The notes beneath the pieces are model-generated. The model made no database searches, had not been told where the DNA came from, and saw nothing but the letters and a program-made list of their open reading frames with translations. Source: Saksenaea vasiformis B4078 (lineage: Eukaryota; Mucoromycota; Mucoromycetes; Mucorales; Saksenaeaceae). Taken from it: a stretch of DNA of 64,000 nucleotides. The DNA lies in contig JNDT01001146.1 in the NCBI GenBank assembly GCA_000697055.1, forward strand, positions 38,318 through 102,317, given 5' to 3'. A program made the translations under genes and the position numbers. This document shows, piece after piece, positions 45,686 through 56,932 of the stretch (positions within the stretch are counted from its first letter, which is position 1; every line of letters begins with the position of its first letter).

Positions 45686-47084
45686 AGAATGAATTTGTTA
45701 AGGCGACGGAAAGTATCACAAATTTTACAATGATTTTTATAGCAGAAAAGCAGAAACAAGATAGGATCAGACCCCGGCGGCTCCAAAGATAACAAACAAG
45801 AGTCTCTTTTAAGCTAATGTCTGCAACCCTTGATTTGACTAGAGCCTTTTTGCGCTGGCCAATGGCACCAATTCACGTCGTCTGGGAATGAATTTTGCAC
45901 CAGCCCACAGAGGAAGCGTTAGAAATGTCTGAAGTATCGGGTAGGTTGTGGCGTTCACATCGGATTGTGGATTACATGAGACTCAGTAAATATGTTTTAT
46001 TCAATGAAAGAACAAGGAACTCTCATGTAAAGATTACTATCCAATGAACCGGTCCGACTGAGTTGTGCTGAGTATATATTCGAGTATTGATGTACGTATA
46101 ACAAAGTCTGGACACAATGAGGTTCCACCGTCTATACACACGGGTGTGCTAGGGGATATCAATATCCGGACCAAGGTGATGGAAAGATTGCTTTAACTGA
46201 TTTCTTTCATGTCGTAGACATCGCGGTTGTAAGTTGAGCGTAAAAAGGAAACTGGCACTACAACAAGATGGCTCTATGCAGAGTATATACACCACAACAA
46301 ATAACAAAAAAGTATCCGGCATAGTTAACGAAGAGTGGATAGTCACACCTGCGTTAAGTCTTCGCACCAGGTCGTCCAATGATTGTTAACTCAAGAAATC
46401 GTTTCCCACTTCCAGGGGTCATTGTAACAACTGGGAGTCATGTGTAGCGCAAATGAGGGACTCTCATTGGAATAGAAGGCTCCGAGCAGAGCAAACGATT
46501 TTGCAAAACACAGTAGCCTACTCGTCCAGTATATCGCGTTACAGCTGGCCTTTCATTGTAAAAAATTGTTTATTTCGAATAGAAGCTGATGCCAGTGATA
46601 TACATTGGATTCAGTAGCTATATCTGTACCATTAATGAAAACAAGGAATGTAATATTTTATGGATTATTGACGGCGGATGCATAACTATGACAGATTATA
46701 AATGTAAGTCTTGATCTGCTACTATTCGTCTGACGGAATCATTACTGCGAGCTGCACCATTGTTTGACAGATGACGTTGAGATCATGCCGCAGAGCTGCG
46801 TTTACGTTGGATCTGTTGTAATAATTGTAACTCTAGCGTTGTTGAAAGGTCCTGATCAAGCTCACGTACTTTATAATTAGCGCAGTTTCATTAAGGAAAA
46901 CATAAGCTGTACTTATCTGAAAGCAGTAAACGCCTACGATCATATATGATCCTGCATGTCTAATTGCTTCTACTCCCACTCATTTTGATTATCCGTCCTT
47001 TGTGCGAGCGCCACCGTTCTTCAACCTCACACGTTATGTTTAATATACCCCTGTGCGAGGTACACGAAAAATCAGTGCATAGAT
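45686..47084. other. intergenic stretch
   Basis: No gene is supported. Short ORFs only; the last part grades into the dispersed repeat. Confidence 0.35.
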
Positions 47085-47600
47085 ATACGCTATTCAGACG
47101 TATACCGACGAAGATGCCAGTTTGGGTGTTAGCACCTTGCAGAGTGACTTGAAGCGATACAACGTCTGGCGAGGTTCTGTCATGAAAGTCGAGTTGGGCT
47201 GCGCGCGACGACATTTACTTACCTGGTAGTGAACAAGGGGCTACAACACAGCCGAGACAGTTCGGCACAGAGATCGTACAGGCTAAAGAATAGACATAAA
47301 AACATGAATAATCCTGTATGTATATAAATTGAGCTCCCTACCGGGGATGCCTTTTTGTAGAACAGAGCCAAAGGATTTAAAATGGTTTATGCGAGGTTTT
47401 AAATACGGATCCTTTTGGATGAAACCTATTCTTATCTCGAGACATTTTTACTGCTTTCCGACAGAATATTGGGAAATCGATCACTGAAGTACCTCAATGC
47501 AAATATAATAATATTGGTTCCATTGAACATTTTCCTTATCTTGAGACATTTTTACTGCTTCCGAAGAATACCGAAATCCCATCGCGGAAGCACTTTGTAA
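47085..47600. repeat. dispersed repeat family, copy B
   Basis: Shares GACTTGAAGCGATACAACGT and CTGGCGA with copy A, then CTACCGGGGATG, TTTAAATACGGATCCTTTTG and two units of GAGACATTTTTACTGCTT spaced about 100 bp apart. Its palindromic module is reduced or missing. Confidence 0.6.
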
Positions 47601-47887
47601 TGCAAACCTGAGGTTATCTAGGCGCGAACTATTCCTTGGATTAACGCAAACTGAACCGCTTCTCCGCGCAAAGGCGTATCACCATCTAGCGCAGAATTAT
47701 TTGACCTGAACGTCACATAGTATTTATTTGATGCAAACGCTCACTCAACATCCAGTATTTTCATCTACTGTTGTAGCATTGTCATACGCATACAATACAG
47801 CGCATTCTGGAAAAATGATGCAGACAGCCTTTGAAGCTGAAAAAAAAAGAGGTATTCTCCTATGGTATCATTTGTTTTTTTTTTCTT

Positions 47888-50800
47888 TTACACGACTACT
47901 TCACTAAGTTCGATTTGACTATAATGAGGCCCTTGCCAGTCACTGATTTGCGCCATCCCTTGGCGCTGCTTCAAATGCTCGACAGTTGCGCGGAAGTGTC
48001 TGCGCACATACTCGGATACAGGGCCAGTATGTTCTACGAGAGAGGATGAATTTGACGCAGGAGGGTGTTGATCTGGATTGTCCATATTACTGAGATTCGT
48101 GTTAATGAGGTCAATTAGCCCATTAAGGTATTTGGGTGTGATCTACAACTCAGTACTATTAGTCGCCCTTTACCGACAAAAAAGCGAAGAGCACCCACCG
48201 ATTCGTTGCCTTGTTCAAAATAATAAACGTATCTGTTTAAGATCTCTACAAACAACTCAACGTTGGTGACTGCATCCATGCAACTGTCGGCAATCTTGAG
48301 CGCTTTTTGAAGACATTCAAGTACTCGTTTTCCATTTCGTCGCGCGTCCTTTTCTTCTCCTTGTTCCATTGGCCACCACAAGTGCGAAGATAGATACACT
48401 GCACGACATTGATCTGGTTTTTTAAGAAGTTTAGCACTGTGTAGCGCTGCTTTGGTAATTAGTGTGTCGTAATTGTCAGCCGAGAAGACTTGCGTTTGTT
48501 GAAGCACACTCATAATACATGTAATAGCTTGGAACTGTGCGCGCGATTCGGATATGGATTCTTCATAAATCGTAAAGGCTTGCACGAAAAATTCATATGC
48601 AATCTCTTCAAAACCTGCTTCATCTGCACTCTGTCCTGCTAGCAGAAACAGACGTAGACAAATATCCGAGCATTCACATCGGTTATGCAGAATGGAGATG
48701 ACCTGATGCATGAATCGAAACAATACGGAAATTTTCTTCTCCCAGATTTCATCCTACAGCATGCATTATGAACATGACCGAGACAATGCAAAATAGCACA
48801 CCTTGTACTCTGACTTGTATCTTCTAGCCAGCTTAGCGGCGGAAATAACAAGTGCTGGAAAGGTATATCGGATGCGGTTGCCTCCCTCGCTAAATTGCTT
48901 CCTTGCGGCAGAAAGCAACTGTACAACAAAATCAGAAAATCTTTCTGCGGATTCTATGTGGCATTACCAAGAACTGAGTATCTTCGCTATCAGATCGGAA
49001 GAGATGGACAAGCTTAGCCATCCATCCCTGTTCTTCCGCAAGCTCCTCCTGTTCCAGTTTGGCAGCGTCGGATTTACGTCCACGACCCGTGGTATATACT
49101 GGGCTGGCTACGCTACTGGTCACAGGCGCATCCTTTTGATCGCGAAGCAGCACTCCACAGAGATCAAGCACGCTATGCACGTCTTCAGGTGTAGTGATGA
49201 TTGTCTCGCTTCTAATGATGCTTGACACGACAGCATGAGCAATAGTACGACGTGTTGCAAACGGTTGCAGTTGCACAAGCGACTGGTAGTTATTTAATGT
49301 CAGTAACGTGAGAACCGACTTGTATTCTCGTATCGGCGTGAGAAGAAGGGCCAAAAGATTCGCTTCAGTAGTTTTGGAATGAAGATCAGGCGATTTAGAG
49401 TAATCGATGACCTTGTCCTTTGTATATGCAAGGATCTGATCAACATATTCGATCTTTTTAGGATAACACGAAACAGACAGATTGATCAGGGAGACAAGAA
49501 GTGCAGTCAGATCTTGGATGGAAAGATCCGGCCTTGCCTAGTATGAAATGTGTTTGCATTTTTGCCATACAGATTCAGACACTTACCTTGACCAGCTCAA
49601 CAATTTGTTCCCAAAAGACAACAAAGAGTTCAACATCTTCTGGAATACCTCGTATCCTTTTGACCTCCTCATCCTCATCCTCATACCCCTCTTTTACTTC
49701 CACTTCCTTCTCTTCCTCCTTTGATGCCTCAGTTTCAGGTGCCTGGGCTTCTCCCTCTGTCACATGCTCGTTTGCTTCCTCTTCCCCTTCCCTTTTTTCC
49801 TCTTGCTCAATTTCATCCTTTGTCTCTGCATTAGGCTCCTGCAATTGCTTACGAAGTGCCTCTTGTTTTTTGGCTGCAGCATCACGCGATTTCTTTTTCT
49901 CTTCCTCCTCTCTTTCCTTTTCATCATTGCTGGTCTCTGCTGCTGCCTCTGCTTCGGCCTCGCGAGCAGCGTATGCTGCTAATCGATCGATCAAAGCAAT
50001 AATAATCTGCTTTACATCAACTTTGGGATGCAGTTGTGCTGTAGCAGAAAGAAACGGTTCAAGTGTTCGAAGATGGAAATCGTCCGGAAACACCTATCTC
50101 CTATGGTTATACATAACAACCATATAAGAACTGCTTTCAGTACCTGAATAATAACTTCCATCAAGTATTCTTGTGCAATGACATCACGACAGCTCACAAT
50201 TTGATCTAGAATGCCGGGCAAAATAAGCTAACCGTTGAGAAGGATTAGTATTTGGTCCGCGATCACGATTGTTACCGTACCGATTGGTACACACGAAGAT
50301 CCACGCCTTCCAGCTGGCTCAATCTCACAAGGTTCGTGCCGACCAGAATACGAAGTTCTTTACGTTCAGCTTCTCTCTTTTCTCGATCTCGAGAATGCCC
50401 CTGGTGCTGCAGACGGACCCAGAGCTTATTCATCTCGGTAAAATTGGTAAGGATGAAATGGATCGACTCATGAACATTGCCTTCAGGGCTGTGGCAGTAT
50501 CAGTGATCAACATTTTTTATCTCTTCTGAACTCACCCAGGGCTCTCCCCCATTGGTAAACTGTCTCGCGTATTACTGCTCAAATAATATCTCAGGAATAG
50601 ACCTCGCATTGGGTGCTGTACACCGCGCACCATTTCTATCATGTCACGCATAACCTCACGTACAGGCGCATCTGGCATGCTCATATAGGCGGCACCAACG
50701 GTGACCATTAAATAAAGACGTGGCAAGATGTTGCCTGCATATTGAACAAGTTCGTATAAATCGGCAAGATGATGTCGACCTGTGCTATGAGCTTCGGTCA

Positions 50801-51227
50801 AAAACACGGTTAGATGTCGCAACGCATCAAAGATAGCCATATCTATCAAAAAGCCATGAGTTCAACTGAACCCTCTTCCCGCTTTCGCTAAATAATAAGA
50901 TAGGACAATGCATTACAAAGCTCATAGTAATTTTTTGGCATCAAGGCTGAGGTACGTAGCTCCGCAAGCATATTTGAAGCATGCTTTAGACCTTCCATCA
51001 GCTTGTTGTTATCCTGTCAAGCAAAAAAAGTAAAATATGTCAAAAAAAAGCCGTATTATAATGATAGATAGTGTGATTGACTGAATTAAAAAAAATTTTG
51101 CGCCCTCTCGAAAACTTACAAGGCACCTTTTCATCTGATGGGCTTGAACTTTGACCACGCTGAGGATTTCGTCCAGAAGTTTCGGCTGATCTTCTGCCGG
51201 TGCTGGGTAGCTGAGTGAAACGCTCAT
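47888..51227 (-). CDS. VPS35: retromer subunit VPS35
   Basis: VPS35 is the alpha-solenoid core of retromer, which retrieves receptors from endosomes to the Golgi. Multi-exon. The start at 51227 gives [20 protein letters not shown], then [13 protein letters not shown], the conserved N-terminal helix. Next is [15 protein letters not shown] and the hallmark [17 protein letters not shown], then [15 protein letters not shown]. The C-terminal half has [58 protein letters not shown] and [16 protein letters not shown]. Between about 49650 and 49990 it carries a ~110-residue Glu/Lys-rich insertion before [16 protein letters not shown]. No break seen in the segments read. Confidence 0.92.
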
Positions 51228-51843
51228 GCTCAAGAATCGAATCCTTTAAAATAGAAGAAAATCTCTCGGGAAAAGGAAGCAATGAATTCAAAAATTTGGT
51301 GTCTTCCAACAAAAACCAGCGTTTTAACGTTAAGCAAAGCGAAAATATGAACGTTTCAAGTGTGTGTTTGACGCACGTGACAACATTCATGTTCGTGCGC
51401 CCCGAGCGGTGAAGATCCGGATGCATTAATTTGCGTGAAAAATTAAAGTGGGTTAAGTCACTGCGTTTCACATCCAGTCCCTGCAGGTCTGATTGATGAG
51501 CAGATGGCGGATCGAGGTTGTATGTGCTGTTGGGCTGGGGATTGAACGGCGGGTCCTTGTCCGTAGACAACGCCACGGACGCGCCTCTCAATGCGATTGT
51601 CCTTCAGGTGTCCATATCACGACCCATTGTACTGCGACATCTGATTAGACTGGGACATGCATTGGTACAGCCGACTGCACTGTTTCTTCTTCTGATTCGC
51701 CCGCCGGGAGTTCCATTAACAGCTATGCTCTTGCGTCGCTATTGTGGTGGAAGCCTTTCCCCGTCGTTCCCCTGTCCAATGCCTGTTCACTACCTTTGGA
51801 ATGAAATATCAAGGAAGCCAACCTGAAAAGGCTGGACGACAAA
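51228..51843. other. 5' flank of VPS35
   Basis: A 102-residue plus-strand ORF (51518-51826) has no recognisable features. It may belong to the transposase fragment that follows. Confidence 0.3.
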
Positions 51844-52239
51844 GTGAAGACTTGGCATAATTTACTTTTGGTTCAAGTAAGAAAAAAGACCCTGCTGCCG
51901 TCAGTCTTCACGATCTTGCAGCACTGCCTTATGCACATCACGGATACCATACGAGAGATTGGACACCTCCGTGCGTGCAGCGCCAGATCCATGGAAAGGA
52001 CTATTGAGAAGTATGTGTCTCGTATAAAATCACACTCGGCGTCTGGATCAAATGCTGCTAAGATCCTTTGCATTCTCGCAGCCCTGCGACATTACGAGAG
52101 GGTAAGCGGGAGTCTAACGGAAAATAGAACATCCGAGAAGACATTAACGATACTGCATGATTCAGATTCGCCGGAGATCTGGGGGCCATTAAAGAGATCC
52201 AGTATTCATAGAGTGGGAGAACAGAGCTGGAACATTTGA
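51844..52239 (+). pseudogene. fragment resembling the C-terminal region of CACTA/KDZ-type transposases
   Basis: A 131-residue ORF with FTILQHCLMHITDTIREIGH and ACSARSMERTIEKYVSRIKS. The pattern H-x2-H-x3-(D/E)-x-I-R-x-x-G then S-x-R-x-M-E-R is typical of the segment downstream of the catalytic core in fungal CACTA (DUF4218-like) and Kyakuja-Dileera-Zisupton ORFs. No catalytic core is present, so it is a remnant. The assignment rests on motif memory alone. Confidence 0.42.
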
Positions 52240-52441
52240 TTAAGTAGTTTTGGTCGGCGTTCCTGCCAAATCCAGGGAATATCGAAAAGAATGTCATCAC
52301 CGGAGCACCTCTATGGAAGAATAAACGCAGTGAAATGACGGACTGTTACAATTAGTACAGCGCCGTAACGCTCACAATTGATTACACTTCTTCATAGTTT
52401 CATGTACTGTATGTTCACAGTATCTCGGGTGCCGATATTTT

Positions 52442-53079
52442 GGAGGTACCCCCATAAAAGGAAGGTCGTGATGAGAGCATAGTAACTGGTGAATATTTGC
52501 TTATTGTCACTATTTCTCACGTCAGTAAAAATTACTTCCTTGAAATTGTGAGTTTTAATATAGGAAGAAACTATATTAGTCTGACAGTACTCTTATCACT
52601 GACACCTTAAAAGTGCTAGAGATACCCGCTAGAGGTACCTGCTGAGGGCGGTCAAGGAACAAGTATTTGCAATAACCTTCCTTCCAGTACATTTTAATGT
52701 ATAGCTTTATCTGATAATTATAAGCATATTTAGCCAGCATCTGATCAGTCGGTTTATACAGCATTATGTATCAAGTGTATAGCCGCACGAATAATTTGCT
52801 ATTTTGTCCTCACTCCAATTCTTGTTTGACTCTCTCTAATTCTGTCTTTTCAGACACCAACCAATGTCGAGCTTTCCAACATTGTAGACACAAGCTTCAT
52901 CTCATGGGAATGGCACAACTACTTTGACATTTCCTTCAGGATAATGAGGAAGAGTTTGAAGCGATTGGAAAGACATGAAGATTATTCTCGAATAATAAGT
53001 GAAGAGTAGAAGTAGTGCAAAATTCACACAGAACTTCGCGTTTTATAGGGGCAGTATTTCCTTTTATGGGGGTACCTCC
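52442..53079. mobile_element. 638-bp MITE with perfect 22-bp inverted ends
   Basis: The ends GGAGGTACCCCCATAAAAGG (+AA) at 52442-52463 and their exact reverse complement at 53058-53079 form a perfect 22-bp terminal inverted repeat. A second GGGGGTACCTC lies just outside the right end (53082-53094). Inside, GGTACCTGC recurs near 52635. There is no coding capacity, so it is a non-autonomous element. No target duplication could be fixed by eye. Confidence 0.75.
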
Positions 53080-53749
53080 AGCGGGGGTACCTCTAATTTA
53101 TCACCATCCTATACCCGTATTATGCGTTATAACAAATGTTATAGCTAGATATTGTCACGAAGTATTTCAGTGAAGCTAAAGTCTAGGGTAGAGTTTAGGG
53201 TAGGTTCTAAGGTAATCTGCTCTGTGCAACACCTATGATACTTAAGAGCTCTGAAGCAAGAACTTTTTAGACACTAGTAGGGCTTGAAACCTCCCTTTTT
53301 AATGATAGCGAAAAATAGCCAGAAACCATAACAAAACAGAATAGAGATACTCATAGGATCAGGATTTTAAAGGAAGTCCAGGGTGCCGTGCTTCCGGGCT
53401 CCGGACGGCAACGTTGCTGCGGTAACACAAGCATTCATGCGCGAAATTCTACTTTGTCACTATGGCGACACTTAATAACAGTAAGCTGTAGATCGAATGG
53501 AAATCTCAGTTACGCCCAAGGACAGATGTTTAGAAATTCGCAGCTACCTTGACGATGTTTCCAAAGGCAAACGACTATTCATTCCGCAACATATTTGGGG
53601 CAAGAAGAAAAGGTGAGAACCGTGTCGTTCGTGCTTACGCGAAAACAGTACTTTGAAACGATACAACGTATTAGCCATAACACAAGACTCGTGATATATA
53701 CAGCGATAAACATACGAAAGTACACATATTTAGAAGCAAGACAACTACC
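53080..53749. other. spacer downstream of the PD-(D/E)xK-like gene
   Basis: Nothing recognisable apart from short ORFs. Confidence 0.3.
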
Positions 53750-55690
53750 TCAGCGTCGTTGTTTCTTTTTGATTCGTTTGCTTTTTTGCATGGAGGGACG
53801 GATCCAATGGCGCTGACGATAGGCGGGACGAGAGGAATGGGATGACAGAGCTTTGAGTATAGCGATCAGTTCAGTGGCGGTGGGTTCAACGAGATTCTAA
53901 GAAAAGATATAAAAGCATCGGTGTCAGGACGGTAGTAGATGTGAGAAAGAATTACCTTCAATTGTCCCAGACTCGCTAAAATATACGGTATTTTTAGAAT
54001 ATCTGATGGCTGCTTCGGGAGTTCAAACGAATCTAATTGTATCATCGTGTAAATTGCCTCGTGACCCAGTTGCAGTTTGTACGTCTTGCAAGTGAAACCT
54101 GAAAAGAAAGTATTCACTTAGTCCTACGGTCTTACTACGTATCATCAAAATTACCATTGATCCACAGTCCACAGACTACAGGACTTTCCACGCCAGCCTC
54201 TACCAAAGCATCCATCATCGCCTTCATCATCATACCAAGTTTATACAAGCCTTTTTTCCCTAACGGTCTTCTGTCAGGCTTCTTCACCTCAACAGCTATC
54301 ATGTCAAACTTGCGATCAAGGCATTCAATGTACGCAGTGAAATCCGGCTGGTAGATCGTTGTTCCATGTTTTTCGTCAGCATCAGCATCATCCGTATCTT
54401 GTGATCGACGGCGTTTATTAATGGAGCTGGTGGTACTGGTGGTAGTTGCGAGGGACGTCTCAACTGATGCGTTGGCCCTGTAAATGGCACATCAATACAT
54501 ACGTCCACCTAAGCAATCAATCAGGAACATACCATTTCACCTTCAGAACGCTGTCATCATTGAAGATACTTAACAGGATTGGAGATACAAACGAGTGGAC
54601 GAAGGTGTCTTCATGCCGCGTCAGATGGTTGCAATAATTAACCAGACGTGGCGCAAAGACATATAGAACTTCAGCAACGGCGGTCAGGGATTCATTGCTC
54701 TCCTTCGTTGCTTCGCACAGGTATCTTGCCGCGCGGTTCCTCAATTTCATGCCTGTTTCGGTGCGGATTGCCTAATAGTTATAATTACGTTTGCGACCTT
54801 GATTTTTTAAACCTTCTTATATTATGTTGCCTACTTTCTCCATCTCGTGGCACCACATAAGTGCCTTCAAATCGCACGTTTTTCGTCCAGTATCGAAACC
54901 GATGTCCGTCAAGATCTCTTTTGCAACAGCTTCAGGTAGGTTTTTCAGAGACGACTCATCAATATTCTTGCAGATTAAAAACACGAAACTAAGGGACCTA
55001 AATTTTGCAAATAAGATTGGTATACGCATTGCGATATATAAGCTCCCATCTTCTTCTCCTGTACACGATACCATACTTACAGAGCACGAGTAACGGAAAT
55101 CTCTTTGTCAGGCTTTTGATTCTTTCTTAGAGATACATCCCTAAATGAAAGCAAGGCGTCGGTGACGTTGATACCATTAACGATCCACTAGCAATAAGAA
55201 CTCCCATTAGAAACCAACGAAGAACATACGTAAACATCATGTCTGTGTATGTTACCATCTCCAAATCGTCAGGCTGCGCGCAAGCAGTTTGTCCACCATC
55301 GGGAGCAAAGTCTTGTTTAAATAATGCCATATCTGACAGATCGATGCTTGAAAGTGTAGTATCATGGTCTCCAAGATCATAATCATGATCCTTTTGTTGT
55401 GCATCAGTATTTTCTGTTTGTTGTTGCAGTTGATCTTGTGCATGTTGATGTACTATGGTCAACTCCTGGCTTCCGCCGACTTGGGCACCATATATAGTCC
55501 CGTAATTTACAGCTACTTTTTGCTTGCCAGGCTCCTATATCGTGTTACTTTAATCCAGCAACGTCTTTGTGGTTTATCGTTACCTTATCTTGAACTTTAA
55601 GTAATTGTTTTACATATCCTTTTACATTCTCATCGACGGGTGCAAGTTGCGTAATGTGATCTAGAGCCCTGCAGTATGCTACCTCTTGGT
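53750..55690 (-). CDS. PD-(D/E)xK-like protein of unknown function
   Basis: A multi-exon minus-strand gene whose 5' end is not resolved. Upstream segments read YCRALDHITQLAPVDENVKG and VNYGTIYGAQVGGSQELTIV, then a Q/D-rich linker. The middle has LPEAVAKEILTDIGFDTGRK and LTAVAEVLYVFAPRLVNYCN, with HEDTFVHSFVSPIL. The key part is YQPDFTAYIECLDRKFDMIA followed by VEVKKPDRR, a good D...E-x-K nuclease-type core. It continues with LGMMMKAMMDALVEAGVESP, VVCGLWING, CKTYKLQLGHEAIYTMIQLD and a basic tail (SMQKSKRIKKKQRR) at 53750. The basic tail could be a nuclear signal. Introns fit GT/AG. Activity is inferred only from the motif. Confidence 0.55.
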
Positions 55691-56932
55691 TTTGATCTTG
55701 ACTGGGCGACAGGATTCCGACTGGCGAAAAGCATGGTGGTTGTCAAATTTCCATTCTTTCAAAGGGCGATTTCTAAAATACGAGAAAATAGATTTCTTTG
55801 GTAGATTGAGAGTTTGATTCAAATCTACCATGGGCAAAGGAAAGAAAAATGTACATGCACTGTGCTTTATGCGGGGGTCCCAAATATTCAGTTTCTCTCT
55901 CGGCCGCAACCCTTCATGCCATTGGAACAGTTTTCTTGCTCCGACAAAAAATTGCCCATGGACTGAGAAAAATTCCCTTCTTACCACGAAGAAGACAAAC
56001 ATTTCATTGGACAAACTTGCATCTAGTTCTATACTTTGATCGTATGAACTGGGTAGACAAAGCGTTCTCCTTACTTTGACGGGACTTTGATGAGAAGTAA
56101 GGATCGCGTCTGAGCAACTACGACCACTCGCATTCGGTTCCCAACGAGTAGACAACAGCATTCTTCTCTGGAAACATTGAAGATGTCGTGGCGGGTTGAT
56201 ATTGCCCTTTGTGCTCCTCCTTTTGTATTGTCTTCTTTTCATTTGGATAAGTATGACTGAAATACGGTTGGTAAGTTTGTGCATTTATTTTTCCTTCATT
56301 TTCGTATTGTTCAGTCTTGATCTCTGGTATCTGATTGAACAATTTAGGGAATTCGAGCGGATGACAAGAGATGATCTGTCCCGCTTTAGTTATCTGAGGG
56401 AAGATTCTACGACCTGTAGCCTTGAATTTTATGATGAGACGTTATGGTTCATGCTGTAGAGGGCTATCTGACGCCTCTCTCTAGGGATCCATTCAAGAAG
56501 TTCTGAAGATTCAACGACTACATATCATGGGATCTGCATTAGAAATAAACGTATTATTGCCTGCAACATACTCCCAATCATTGTTGTTTAATGAAAGCGA
56601 TTTGATGCTTGAGACTTCGCTGAACACGTTCACGGGTGGAAACCGTGAACCGTCATATCCTGCCCTTCAATGTTTGAAGTGGGGAACGTGGCTGTGAACA
56701 AGATGAGTGCTTTTCCGTTTTGTGCACATGCAATTCTCCATGGGTACAAACGTCCAGCAGACTGAGAGAAATGATACTTTCGCTAATGCTCTGATGTCAA
56801 AACACGGCGTAGTCAAGGAAGACCTGAGAAAGAACCACGGGAAAAATCTCTCCACCAGTGGAATACATTTTTACGTCAGAAATTGGGGACCACAAAGTCG
56901 GAATTTCATGGTCTGTTTTTACCTCGTTTGCC
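55691..56932. other. unresolved region upstream of Mad3
   Basis: Several reading segments on the minus strand (for example FSHTYPNEKKTIQKEEHKGQ near 56200) look partly coding and may be 5' exons of the preceding gene. They could not be joined with confidence. Confidence 0.3.

Noticed and set aside
49501..50127. 208-residue serine-rich plus ORF
   Set aside because: Antisense of the Glu/Lys-rich insertion of VPS35 (GAA/GAG read as TTC/CTC).
56858..56932. Upstream Met extension of Mad3
   Set aside because: The extra 25 residues (MEYIFTSEIGDHKVG...) are not like the family; MSNIDENRLDEE begins the conserved acidic N-terminus.
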